Origin: DATGFK01 sp040007395 | Lineage (GTDB): Bacteria > Chloroflexota > Anaerolineae > Aggregatilineales > UBA2796 | Length of the DNA stretch: 30,293 bases | Direction: 5' to 3' | Assembly (NCBI GenBank): GCA_040007395.1 | Contig: JBDTVG010000212.1 | Span: 1 to 30,293 of the forward strand | In this document: piece by piece, positions 17,144-27,400 of the stretch | Position numbering within the stretch: the stretch's first letter is position 1 | Layout: each line of letters opens with the position of its first letter | Made by a program: the position numbers and the translations under genes | Notes under the pieces: generated by a model | The model's input: only the letters and a program-made list of their open reading frames with translations | What the model was told of the DNA's origin: nothing | Database searches by the model: none

Positions 17144-17680
17144 ATGATCTTCATCGAAACCAAACTTCCCGGCGCGTTTATCGTCGAACTGGAAAAACGC
17201 AGCGATGAACGCGGCTTTTTCGCCCGAACATGGTGTCAGGATGAATTCGAGGCGCATGGGCTGAATACGCGGCTGGTACAATGCAACCTCTCGTTCAATG
17301 CCTTCAAAGGGACACTACGCGGGATGCACTATCAGGCGGCTCCCTTTGCCGAGGCCAAACTTGCTCGCTGCACACGCGGCGCACTCTACGACGTGATTGT
17401 CGATCTGCGCCCTGAGTCGCCCACCTACAAGCAATGGATCGCGACTGAACTCACCGCCAACAATTACCGGGCGCTGTATATCCCCGAAGGCATGGCGCAT
17501 GGCTTTGTGACGCTGCAAGACGATACCGAAATTTTCTACCAGATGTCCGAGTTCTATCACCCCGAATGCGCCGAAAGTGTGAGGTGGGACGATCCTGCCT
17601 TCGGGATCGATTGGCCCTATGAAGTGCAAGTTATCTCGGCTAAAGATGCCAACATTCCAGACTTTAGCAAGGAGGGATAA
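17144..17680 (+). CDS. RmlC-type deoxysugar epimerase
   Basis: This 178-residue cupin belongs to the dTDP-4-dehydrorhamnose 3,5-epimerase family, at the normal length. Visible landmarks are RGMHYQ with the catalytic His62 and Arg59, Lys72, His119 in GMAHGF, Tyr132 and Tyr138 in IFYQMSEFYHPE, and Asp168. All positions expected for an active RmlC are kept, so it should abstract protons next to the C4 ketone. Because the pathway uses CDP-glucose, I expect it to act on a CDP-4-keto sugar, at C3, C5 or only one of them, rather than on dTDP-rhamnose precursors. It lies 20 bases after the C-methyltransferase. The symbol rfbC/rmlC is avoided because the substrate differs. Confidence 0.88.
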   Translation: MIFIETKLPGAFIVELEKRSDERGFFARTWCQDEFEAHGLNTRLVQCNLSFNAFKGTLRGMHYQAAPFAEAKLARCTRGALYDVIVDLRPESPTYKQWIATELTANNYRALYIPEGMAHGFVTLQDDTEIFYQMSEFYHPECAESVRWDDPAFGIDWPYEVQVISAKDANIPDFSKEG

Positions 17681-18273
17681 TGATGAGTCCTGATGAGGTT
17701 GATAAATTTATTGCGGCTCTCGATAATACATTTTTGAGGCGGGGAGCCGTAAGAGAATTAGCGCGGCTTGGAGATGTTCGAGCTGCGGAACCTCTTATCA
17801 ATGCTGTACGTAATGATGACGATCCTAAACTTATAGAACCTGTCACTAGAGGGTTGATACGAATCGGTGAGGGAGCATTACCTGCTCTGCTGGATGCCAT
17901 ACACTCGGACAACAAAACTTTACGCGAATTAGCGGCTGAAGTCCTCGGTGAAATTGGTAGTCAAGCGGCTGTAAAGCCCTTGATAGGTATCTTACTAAAT
18001 GATCCTGCCAAGTTTGTAAAAATGGAAGCGGTGGCATCGTTGGGGAAACTGGGAAGCAGTGAAGCAGTAGACCCTCTAATTACTATGTTAGGATCGGAAG
18101 ACAAGTTTTTGCGATGGACAGTTGTGGAAGCTCTAGGGGAGATTGGTGACATCAGGGCGGTTGAACCACTCGTGAATATGTTAAATGATGAAAGTGAAGA
18201 AGTAAAAACTGCAACTCAGCAAAGCCTCGATAAGCTAGGATATAAACTTGGTGGGGTAATCGATGCGTTGTAA
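17680..18273 (+). CDS. HEAT-repeat (PBS lyase-like) protein
   Basis: This 197-residue all-helical protein consists of about five to six HEAT-like repeats of about 31 residues, marked by RAAEPLINAV, GALPALLDAI, AAVKPLIGIL, EAVDPLITML and RAVEPLVNML, with LGEIG/LGKLG turns between. Such repeats form protein-binding scaffolds; the PBS-lyase label is historical and no lyase is implied. The start overlaps the epimerase stop (TAATG); a second ATG at 17683 has the better spacing (seven bases) from GGAGG. Codon use is clearly more AT-rich (AAA, TTA, GAT, AAT) than in the flanking sugar genes, which suggests a later insertion into the operon. No enzymatic role in the sugar pathway is evident. Confidence 0.85.
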   Translation: MMSPDEVDKFIAALDNTFLRRGAVRELARLGDVRAAEPLINAVRNDDDPKLIEPVTRGLIRIGEGALPALLDAIHSDNKTLRELAAEVLGEIGSQAAVKPLIGILLNDPAKFVKMEAVASLGKLGSSEAVDPLITMLGSEDKFLRWTVVEALGEIGDIRAVEPLVNMLNDESEEVKTATQQSLDKLGYKLGGVIDAL

Positions 18274-18327
18274 GCATTCACTGATAATGAATTTGATCAT
18301 CCATCACTTACCATTTACCTACCACGC

Positions 18328-19257
18328 ATGAAGACTATCTTGATCACCGGAGCTAATGGTTTTATTGGTCGCCACTGTTTACCGTTTTTGCTGGCGAGTG
18401 GCGCGGAAGTTCATGCGGTGACTTCGCGACTTCCAGCGGAAAGCGAGAGCGCAGGTATACATTGGCATCAGGCGGATCTGTTGAACGAAGCAGAAACCCA
18501 AGTACTGATTGCCAAGATTAAGCCAAGTCATTTGCTGCTTCTGGCGTGGTATGTGGAGCCGGGGCAATTCTGGACTTCGCCGGAAAACTTACGGTGGGTA
18601 CAGGCCAGTCTCAGCCTTTTACAAGCGTTTGCCCAACACGGCGGCGAACGGGTCATCATGGCAGGAACGTGCGCCGAATACGATTGGCGCTATGGCTACT
18701 GTTCCGAAGCAGTTACGCCGCTGCTGCCGAAAACGCTCTATGCGACCTCTAAACATGCGCTGCATCTGATCCTCGATAGCTTTGCCCAGCAAGCGAACCT
18801 TAGTGCTGCGTGGGGGCGGGTGTTTTTCCTGTATGGCCCATACGAACACCCCAATCGGCTGGTGTCCTCTGTCATACGATCTTTGCTACGCGGCGAATCT
18901 GCCCGTTGTTCGCATGGCAACCAGCAGCGCGACTTTCTGCACGTTGAAGATGTCGCCAGCGCTTTCGTGGCCTTGTTTAATAGTGAGGTACGCGGCGCGG
19001 TGAATATCGCGTCTGGCAAACCCGTAACTTTGCAGACGATTATCCATAAGATTGCCACTACCCTACATCAAGAAAATCTCGTACAGTTTGGTGCGATACC
19101 CGTTCCAGCCGATGATCCGCCGCTGCTAGTTGGTGATGTGCGTCGATTGACTAGCGAAGTTGGGTGGTCGCCACGTTACGATCTCGATCAGGGATTAGCG
19201 GATACGATACACTGGTGGCAGGATCAGCTTGCTAATACAGCACAGGAAAAACAATGA
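18328..19257 (+). CDS. NAD(P)-dependent SDR, probable sugar-nucleotide 4-ketoreductase
   Basis: This 309-residue extended SDR has GANGFIGR (G8, G11, G14) for cofactor binding, Thr114 in MAGTCAEY, and the YATSK pair Y138/K142. The SDR branch resembles the RmlD/GalE-like reductases that finish deoxysugar pathways. In this operon the logical job is stereospecific reduction of the C4 ketone after C-methylation and epimerisation, giving the final CDP-6-deoxy-C-methylhexose. An epimerase role is the alternative. The reading frame starts at ATG 18328, 54 bases after the HEAT gene, the loosest spacing in the operon. Its stop overlaps the next ATG as ATGA. Confidence 0.82.
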   Translation: MKTILITGANGFIGRHCLPFLLASGAEVHAVTSRLPAESESAGIHWHQADLLNEAETQVLIAKIKPSHLLLLAWYVEPGQFWTSPENLRWVQASLSLLQAFAQHGGERVIMAGTCAEYDWRYGYCSEAVTPLLPKTLYATSKHALHLILDSFAQQANLSAAWGRVFFLYGPYEHPNRLVSSVIRSLLRGESARCSHGNQQRDFLHVEDVASAFVALFNSEVRGAVNIASGKPVTLQTIIHKIATTLHQENLVQFGAIPVPADDPPLLVGDVRRLTSEVGWSPRYDLDQGLADTIHWWQDQLANTAQEKQ

Positions 19258-20426
19258 GCCATCAGCAAAATTGTCCGGTTTGCGGATCTGATTCCATTAC
19301 GCCGTTTTTGACACGCGATCAGGTTCCCGTTAACCAGAATCTTGTCATGGAAAGTCAGGAGTCGGCGCGGAATATCCGACGCGGGACTTTGGCGTTGGGC
19401 GTGTGCGAATCGTGTGGATTTGTGTTCAACATGGCTTTTGACCTCTCTAAGTTGAGCTACGATGCCCACTACGACAATACGCAGACCTACTCGCCGTTCT
19501 TCAACGATTATGTGTCGGGATTAATACGTCATTTGGTCTATGATAAAAATGTCCAGAACGCTCAGATTGTTGAGGTTGGGTGCGGCAAAGGGCTATTTCT
19601 GAGAGCGTTGGTCGAATTTGAAGGAGCCAAAAACAGCGGCTACGGCTTCGACACCAGCTATGTCGGCCCCGAAGTCGATCTCGATGGACGGCTGCACTTC
19701 GAGAAGCGCTTCTACACCGCAGATTGCACCGATATTCCCGCCGATGTGATTGTGTGCCGCCATGTAATCGAACATATTCCCGATCCGGTTGAGTTTCTTG
19801 GCATTATCAAGCAGGCGTTAGTCAACTCGCCGGAGGCACGGATCTTCTTTGAAACACCTACTGTCGAGTGGATTTTGCGTAACCGCGTAATCTGGGATTT
19901 TTTCTATGAACACTGCTCGTACTTCACCGCCGAGTCGTTGACCACCGCGTTTGAGGCAGCAGGCTTTCAGGTTGAGAGTGTGGAGCATATCTTCGGCAGG
20001 CAATATCTATGGCTTGAGGCGACGATCCCGATGGAAAAACCCGTCGTCAGCAAAAAACCCGGCGCGATCCCGCAGCTTGCCCAAGAATTTGCTACTTCAG
20101 AGCGAGACCGGACGAGCCAATGGGCAGCAAAACTGCAAACCTTGACCACGCAAGGTAAAGTCGCGCTTTGGGGCGCGGGAGCCAAAGGGGTAACATTTGC
20201 CAATCTGCTCGATCCCGATTGTCAGCAAATCGCCTGTGTGGTTGATTTGAATCCGCAGAAGCAGGGACATTTTTTGCCGGGTACAGGCCACCCGATTGTT
20301 AGCTATCAGGCGATGGCAGAGTATGGGATACGCACCGCACTCATGCTCAACCCAAACTATCGCGAGGAAAGCCTAAAGTTGCTGCGCGATGTACACTTAG
20401 CGATTGATCTTGTCACACTGGATTAA
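19254..20426 (+). CDS. Second zinc-binding SAM methyltransferase of C-methyltransferase architecture
   Basis: This 390-residue protein has the same three-domain plan as the enzyme at 15891: zinc cysteines C7/C10 and C51/C54, SAM motif IVEVGCGKGLF (105-115), and a C-terminal domain with VALWGAGAKGVTF. It is a distant paralogue. At the active-site position it reads FYEH (217-220) instead of YHEH, so the catalytic Tyr is Phe while Glu and His are kept. It also has a CRHVIEHIPDP motif shared with O- and N-methyltransferases. This suggests a different methyl acceptor, perhaps a later step on the same sugar or its glycoside. It overlaps the reductase by four bases, so the two are coupled. Confidence 0.83.
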   Translation: MSHQQNCPVCGSDSITPFLTRDQVPVNQNLVMESQESARNIRRGTLALGVCESCGFVFNMAFDLSKLSYDAHYDNTQTYSPFFNDYVSGLIRHLVYDKNVQNAQIVEVGCGKGLFLRALVEFEGAKNSGYGFDTSYVGPEVDLDGRLHFEKRFYTADCTDIPADVIVCRHVIEHIPDPVEFLGIIKQALVNSPEARIFFETPTVEWILRNRVIWDFFYEHCSYFTAESLTTAFEAAGFQVESVEHIFGRQYLWLEATIPMEKPVVSKKPGAIPQLAQEFATSERDRTSQWAAKLQTLTTQGKVALWGAGAKGVTFANLLDPDCQQIACVVDLNPQKQGHFLPGTGHPIVSYQAMAEYGIRTALMLNPNYREESLKLLRDVHLAIDLVTLD

Positions 20427-20435
20427 GTGAAACCT

Positions 20436-21206
20436 ATGAAGCTAATCATCGATACCGATACGAAAACTTTGACCGAGGAAAACGATTCGCAGCAGCGCGT
20501 ACTGCCATTGTACTCGGATGAAGCCTTCCAGTTGATCGCCGCCCAATGGTTAAAAGTCGGCTGGAATCAAAAGTACTCGTATACGTTTACGTGGATGGGT
20601 CGCCCGGTGATCCAATTGCCGGAGGACATGCTCAGGATTCAGGAAGTACTATACCGTGTACAACCGGATGTGATCATCGAAACGGGGATCGCACATGGTG
20701 GGTCATTGATCTACTACGCCAGTTTGTGCAAAGCGTTTGGCAAAGGGCACGTCATCGGGATCGATATTGAGATTCGCAGGCCGAATCGCACTGCGCTTGA
20801 GTCGCACGAATTGGCCTCGTATATCACGCTGATCGAAGGCAGTTCCACCGACAGCGCCATTGTTGAACAGGTTAAAGCGTTGATCAAACCCGACGAAAGT
20901 GTGCTGGTACTGCTTGACTCATCGCATCTTAAGCAGCATGTATTGAACGAACTCAACGCCTACTGCGATCTGGTTACGCCGGGATCGTATCTCGTGGCGA
21001 CAGATGGCATTATGAAGGATCTATATGATGTGCCGCACGGCGATCCAAGCTGGACATGGGATAATCCTGTGGCGGCGGTAGAAGCCTTTTTGCCGAACCA
21101 TCCTGAATTCGTGTTAGAACCGCCTGTGCCGCCCTTTAACGAAAGTACGCTGCACGACCCATTGACCTATTGGCCTAGCGCATGGCTCAGAAGAAAACCA
21201 CTGTAA
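20436..21206 (+). CDS. CmcI/rhamnosyl O-methyltransferase family protein
   Basis: This 256-residue protein belongs to the cephalosporin hydroxylase (CmcI) family, which despite its name contains SAM-dependent O-methyltransferases, some acting on sugars. Seen here are WMGRPVIQLPEDMLRIQEVL, SAM motif IIETGIAHGGSLIYYA (about 80-95) and LLDSSHLKQHVLNEL with an Asp and His that fit the metal site. The cytoplasmic role inferred is O-methylation of the deoxysugar or of its glycoside. The start could be GTG 20427, one base after the previous stop, or ATG 20436; I prefer ATG. Its last 25 bases overlap the start of a broken glycosyltransferase gene. Confidence 0.85.
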   Translation: MKLIIDTDTKTLTEENDSQQRVLPLYSDEAFQLIAAQWLKVGWNQKYSYTFTWMGRPVIQLPEDMLRIQEVLYRVQPDVIIETGIAHGGSLIYYASLCKAFGKGHVIGIDIEIRRPNRTALESHELASYITLIEGSSTDSAIVEQVKALIKPDESVLVLLDSSHLKQHVLNELNAYCDLVTPGSYLVATDGIMKDLYDVPHGDPSWTWDNPVAAVEAFLPNHPEFVLEPPVPPFNESTLHDPLTYWPSAWLRRKPL

Positions 21207-21356
21207 GGATCGATTCGCATCCAAAACCACAACGCCACCAACGCCGCTATTCTATCGTTATGCCGACCCACAACCGCGCCGATCTGCGGCGATGAGATCC
21301 GAGTAGTGTCTATTTTGGGCATGACGAAACGGATCAATGACTATCGCAAAAAATAA
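21182..21356 (+). pseudogene. Remnant of a family 2 glycosyltransferase gene (internal deletion)
   Basis: From ATG 21182, inside the end of the CmcI-type gene, the frame reads 37 codons that finish with YSIVMPTHNRADLRR, the canonical first strand of GT-A family 2 glycosyltransferases, and stops at TGA 21293-21295. In the next frame the DNA continues as coding-like DEIRVVSILGMTKRINDYRKK and ends at TAA 21354-21356, which could be the original C-terminus. A GT2 enzyme needs over 200 residues, so the middle of the gene is gone. The loss of about 600 or more bases with a frame change near 21285-21296 fits the pattern. The GT2 start is clear; assigning the second fragment to the same gene is inference. 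Confidence 0.6.
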
Positions 21357-21384
21357 GCGGCGCGTTACGGGAAAGCGATAAAAA

Positions 21385-21633
21385 ATGCCACAGTCTAAGG
21401 AGAGCTATCCACAACCTTTTCTAACTGCTTATCCTCACCTTGCTGAGTGGGTAACTGGTGCGGGTTGGATCGAAGTCGGGGAGGATGATTATATTAAGTC
21501 TCTGATTCGAGTGCTTAATGAGGGTGGCATGATTTGGGAGAGTAGCGGTCACTATGCGAATCTCGATGAGGCGTTGAAAGCCGCCGACGCTGCCATTGCT
21601 GGATGGTTAGAAGACAACGGTTTTAGTGAGTGA
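21385..21633 (+). CDS. Small acidic protein of unknown function
   Basis: This 82-residue soluble acidic protein was not matched to a family. The core reads HLAEWVTGAGWIEVGEDDYIKSLIRVLNEGGMIWE, followed by a helix (LDEALKAADAAIAGWLEDNGF). It looks like a compact alpha/beta fold. A GGGAAAG purine run precedes the ATG at some distance. It is 11 bases upstream of the L7/L12-like gene, and the two are probably co-transcribed. Codon use is less GC-biased than in the sugar genes. Confidence 0.65.
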   Translation: MPQSKESYPQPFLTAYPHLAEWVTGAGWIEVGEDDYIKSLIRVLNEGGMIWESSGHYANLDEALKAADAAIAGWLEDNGFSE

Positions 21634-21644
21634 GGTAGACGACT

Positions 21645-21836
21645 ATGGACAAACAATCGAAACCACCCTATCCGTATAACCAACGCATAGGCACGATTAC
21701 ACTGCCGCCTGAGGTTGATCAGGAGATACGAGAGCTTGTCAAAAGTGGTAAAAAGGTTGAAGCCGTTCAGCGGGTGCTTCACCTAACCGGAGCCGGACTG
21801 AAGATCTCGAAAGACTATGTCGATAATCTGAAGTAA
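21645..21836 (+). CDS. Small protein resembling the ribosomal L7/L12 C-terminal domain
   Basis: In this 63-residue protein the second half, GKKVEAVQRVLHLTGAGLKI followed by SKDYVDNL, follows the L7/L12 C-terminal pattern (KIAVIKxVRExTGLGLKEAKDLVE). In the ribosome this domain recruits translation factors. The N-terminal dimerisation domain and hinge of true L7/L12 are absent; instead there is a polar leader with TLPPEVDQEIRELV. I infer a free-standing domain that may bind protein partners, like other bacterial single-domain homologues. GAGGT lies about nine bases before the ATG. It follows the 82-residue gene by 11 bases and is convergent with the LegB-like gene. Confidence 0.7.
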   Translation: MDKQSKPPYPYNQRIGTITLPPEVDQEIRELVKSGKKVEAVQRVLHLTGAGLKISKDYVDNLK

Positions 21837-21859
21837 GCAACTCAACACTGTGGGCTGAT

Positions 21860-22825
21860 TTACGGGCTTGGAGTATCAAACTGTTCCAGATGATTGCGTA
21901 TCCAGTCAATGGTCAATTGCAAGCCAGTATCCAGATCGGTTTCGGGCTGCCAGCCGAGCAGCGTTTTCGCTAACCGGTTGTCCGATTCGAGGCGTAGCAC
22001 TTCGCTCAAATTGGGGCGCAAGCGTTGGCTATCGTTGGCAACAATCGTTACAGGCCGACCAATCAGCGCGATGATCTTATTTGCCACGTCCCCGATCATC
22101 ACGCTTTGTCCCGTGCCAAGATTCACGACCTGACCGAGTGCGGCTTCACTTTCCGCCGCTAGGAGCAGTCCGTGCACGGTATCGGCAATGTAGGTGTAAT
22201 CGCGCACGGTATGGATTGCGCCCAGCGTGACGATCTCTTGGGTCAGGGCTTGTGTGATAATAGTCGGGATTACCGCCCGCGTACTCTGGCGCGGGCCATA
22301 GGTATTGAAAGGGCGCACGATGACTACTGGCGTTTGGTAGCTGCGATGAAAGCTGATGCTCAACGCCTCGGCGCTGATCTTCGTCGCAGCATAGGGCGAT
22401 TGCGGTTGCAGTGGATGTTTTTCGTCAACGGGCATGTACTGCGCCGTCCCATAGACATCGCTGGTCGAGACAATCACGCCGCGTGCCGTGCCATGCTGAC
22501 GCATCGCCTGTAAGATATTGAGCGTCCCAGTGATGTTCACTGCAACGGTTTCTTCTGGATTTTGTATCGAATAGGGACTCGATATGATTCCGCCCAAATG
22601 GTAGACCGTATCGATCCCTACCATTGCCGCGCTAACCGCTGCCGCATCACGCAAATCAGCTGTGTAAAACTCAATTTCGTGCTTGATCTCTGGCGCGATC
22701 AGGTCAAGATTGCCGGTATGTCGCAGCATAGCGCGAACGGTAGCACCAGTGCGAACCAGACTCTCGACAAGATAGCTGCCAATAAAGCCACTTGCGCCAG
22801 TAACCAGTATTTTGTTAGCCGTCAC
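21860..22825 (-). CDS. LegB-like NAD-dependent sugar-nucleotide 4,6-dehydratase
   Basis: This 321-residue extended SDR has GASGFIGS at the N-terminus (residues 10-17), STSDVYGTAQYMPVDEKHPL, QSPYAATKISAEALSISF (catalytic Tyr/Lys pair) and VRPFNTYGPRQSTRAVIPTIITQ. These blocks are typical of LegB-type enzymes that dehydrate UDP- or GDP-GlcNAc on the way to legionaminic-acid-like or related amino sugars. No other legionaminic gene is present, so the product is open. It starts at GTG 22825, four bases after the stop of the molybdenum enzyme gene, an odd partner. Its reading direction opposes the CDP-sugar operon. Family confidence is high; pathway confidence is low. Confidence 0.85.
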   Translation of the reverse strand: MTANKILVTGASGFIGSYLVESLVRTGATVRAMLRHTGNLDLIAPEIKHEIEFYTADLRDAAAVSAAMVGIDTVYHLGGIISSPYSIQNPEETVAVNITGTLNILQAMRQHGTARGVIVSTSDVYGTAQYMPVDEKHPLQPQSPYAATKISAEALSISFHRSYQTPVVIVRPFNTYGPRQSTRAVIPTIITQALTQEIVTLGAIHTVRDYTYIADTVHGLLLAAESEAALGQVVNLGTGQSVMIGDVANKIIALIGRPVTIVANDSQRLRPNLSEVLRLESDNRLAKTLLGWQPETDLDTGLQLTIDWIRNHLEQFDTPSP

Positions 22826-22829
22826 CAGA

Positions 22830-25634
<2,805 letters not shown>

Positions 25635-25642
25635 GGGTTTTT

Positions 25643-25685
25643 ACCTCACCCCCTGCCCCTCTCTCCGCGAACGGGGAGGGGGAAC
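25643..25685 (-). repeat. GC-rich extragenic palindromic repeat
   Basis: CCTCACCCCCTGCCCCTCTC followed by TCCGCGAACGGGGAGGGGG is the kind of short, imperfect palindrome that recurs between genes in many Chloroflexota and cyanobacterial genomes. Only one copy is in this window, so repetition itself is not shown here. On the minus strand the outer end supplies GTGAGGTAA, which is the ribosome site of the xanthine dehydrogenase gene. Confidence 0.5.
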
Positions 25686-25870
25686 CGATAGGGTCATCTA
25701 TTGCGTAACACGGTAGAGATTCTTTCCAATACGTTGGTCATTGAAGATGATAGTTCGTCGTTGGTGAAGCGAATAATGACAGAACTTCATAGCTTCATTT
25801 ATTCCAATATTCCTGCAAAAGGCAAAGATTTTCCTATAAAAAACGTTTTCTAGAGCCTCAAATTGGAATT

Positions 25871-26410
25871 CTATGAAACCCTCGAATCGATCTTATCAAG
25901 TTCAGATACTTCGATACTACCCCAAGGAGTGTCTCTATCATAAGCATCCCAACCCCGTCGAGAGATAGCAGTCACAGCAGTTATATCAATTCCCTCATGT
26001 GACCGGTAAAAGAATCCGCCTCGTTCATACATCAGGATGATAGGTTCGTAGGGTTGTGGGAGATTAAATGTTCCGGTTAACTGTTTGTCTTCTACAGAAG
26101 CCCAATGTAATGCAGCTTCTAAAATAAATTCCATCTCTGGTGGTACCCGTTTATCATTTTCTGTATGGTCAAGATGTTGCCGCCATCGGTCCAAAATAGC
26201 TTTTTCGGCACGGATCGATGGATCGATATGTAAAGCAAGATCAATAATAGGCCACTCTGCGGTGGCAACAAGTGCTTTAGCCCACAAGGCAGTTCGCCTA
26301 AAATATTCGTGAAGCAACGCCTTGTGCGATTTATATCGTGCATAATCGGCTTTCCAATTAACTGTTAAAAGCCGTTGCAGAGTGGATTCAACTTTGGTTA
26401 CTTCATACAT
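25871..26410 (-). CDS. Unknown 179-residue protein inserted between xanthine dehydrogenase genes
   Basis: This soluble protein is helical for the first two thirds (TLQRLLTVNWKADYARYKSHKALLHEYFRR), followed by PQPYEPIILMYERGGFFYRS and a C-terminal WDAYDRDTPWGSIEV tail. No catalytic motif recognised, no membrane segment. The ATG at 26410 has GAGGGG upstream; a GTG at 26428 would consume that ribosome site. Codon use is more AT-rich than in both flanking xanthine dehydrogenase genes, and more than 200 untranslated bases follow it, so it looks like a foreign passenger in the operon. Its shape would also suit a small immunity or antitoxin-like protein, but nothing supports that directly. Confidence 0.65.
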   Translation of the reverse strand: MYEVTKVESTLQRLLTVNWKADYARYKSHKALLHEYFRRTALWAKALVATAEWPIIDLALHIDPSIRAEKAILDRWRQHLDHTENDKRVPPEMEFILEAALHWASVEDKQLTGTFNLPQPYEPIILMYERGGFFYRSHEGIDITAVTAISRRGWDAYDRDTPWGSIEVSELDKIDSRVS

Positions 26411-26460
26411 ATTGCAACGACCCCTCACAATACTTGGTTCATATTAACCGAATTATCATT

Positions 26461-27369
26461 TCATTCCACATTCTGTGGTACGGCTTCGCCAGTTCTGGCA
26501 CGGCTAACAGCAAGCAGCAGTGATTGACGAATCAACAGGTCGATCATTTCGGTGCGGTACTCAGCCGTCGCCCGATATTTACTAGCGCGCGGTTTAAGGT
26601 GATCGCGGGCAACCAGCGCCGCCTCGGTGATCTCTGCATTGTCGGCGGGTTGCCCACGCAGTAGCGCCTCGATCTCTGTAGCCCGTACCGGAGTTGGCCC
26701 GACTGGCCCCACGCAGATCGATACATCCTCGAAACAGGTATTGGATGGATCGAGCTTGACCCACACCGCGCAACCCAGAATCGGCAGCGCCACGCCCTGT
26801 GGACGCATGATCCGCTTGAATGCGGAGGCTTCGCCGGGTTGGGATAACTTAAAGCGAAATTGGGTTAATAGCTGGCGTGTAGCGTCCACCTGAGATTTAC
26901 CCGGCCCAAGAAACAGATCGCCGATCTTGTGCCACTCACGGCGACCCACTGAGGCAACTTCGGCCTGTGCCTCAAGTGCCACCAGCGATAAGGTGCCATC
27001 GGCGGCGGGGAGCGCATGGGCCACATTGCCGCCAATGGTGGCGACATTGCGTACCTGCGGCCCGCCCACGACTCCGCAGCTTTCTGCGAGACATGTTGCA
27101 CGACTGCGAATCGTCGGGTGGGCGACGATTGCAGTATGCGTTACGCCCGCCCCTAGCAGAACATCATCACCATCGATCTCAATCGCGGTTAGGGCATCTA
27201 TACGGGTAATATCGATCAACGCTTCGACAGGCGCATGATTGCCCTGTTGGATGTCTAGCAGCAGATCCGTTCCCCCCGCAACGATTTGAGCACGGCCTGC
27301 ATACTGTGCCAGCAGATCGATAGCTTCTTCAACCGAATGGGCAACGTGATAACGTGACCAGAGTTTCAT
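26461..27369 (-). CDS. FAD-binding subunit of xanthine dehydrogenase-family enzyme
   Basis: This 302-residue subunit is of CoxM/XdhB type and passes electrons from the iron-sulphur clusters to NAD+ or another acceptor. FAD contacts are AGGTDLL (31-37) and NVATIGGN (108-115), both in the PCMH-type FAD domain; the C-terminal CO dehydrogenase flavoprotein domain covers about 175-285 (GPVGPTPVRATEIEALLRG). Length is normal. It is the first gene of the minus-strand purine operon, separated from the fused catalytic subunit by an unrelated gene. Upstream lies the structured divergent region at 27401-27493. The start at ATG 27369 has only a weak ribosome site (TGAG). Confidence 0.9.
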   Translation of the reverse strand: MKLWSRYHVAHSVEEAIDLLAQYAGRAQIVAGGTDLLLDIQQGNHAPVEALIDITRIDALTAIEIDGDDVLLGAGVTHTAIVAHPTIRSRATCLAESCGVVGGPQVRNVATIGGNVAHALPAADGTLSLVALEAQAEVASVGRREWHKIGDLFLGPGKSQVDATRQLLTQFRFKLSQPGEASAFKRIMRPQGVALPILGCAVWVKLDPSNTCFEDVSICVGPVGPTPVRATEIEALLRGQPADNAEITEAALVARDHLKPRASKYRATAEYRTEMIDLLIRQSLLLAVSRARTGEAVPQNVE

Positions 27370-27400
27370 CAGAATTAACTCATTTATTTTCGGGGCGTGT

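Noticed and set aside
14124..21206. O-antigen type 3,6-dideoxyhexose (abequose/tyvelose/ascarylose) cluster
   Set aside because: RfbF and RfbG are shared with such clusters, but the PMP-dependent C3 dehydrase and its reductase are absent.
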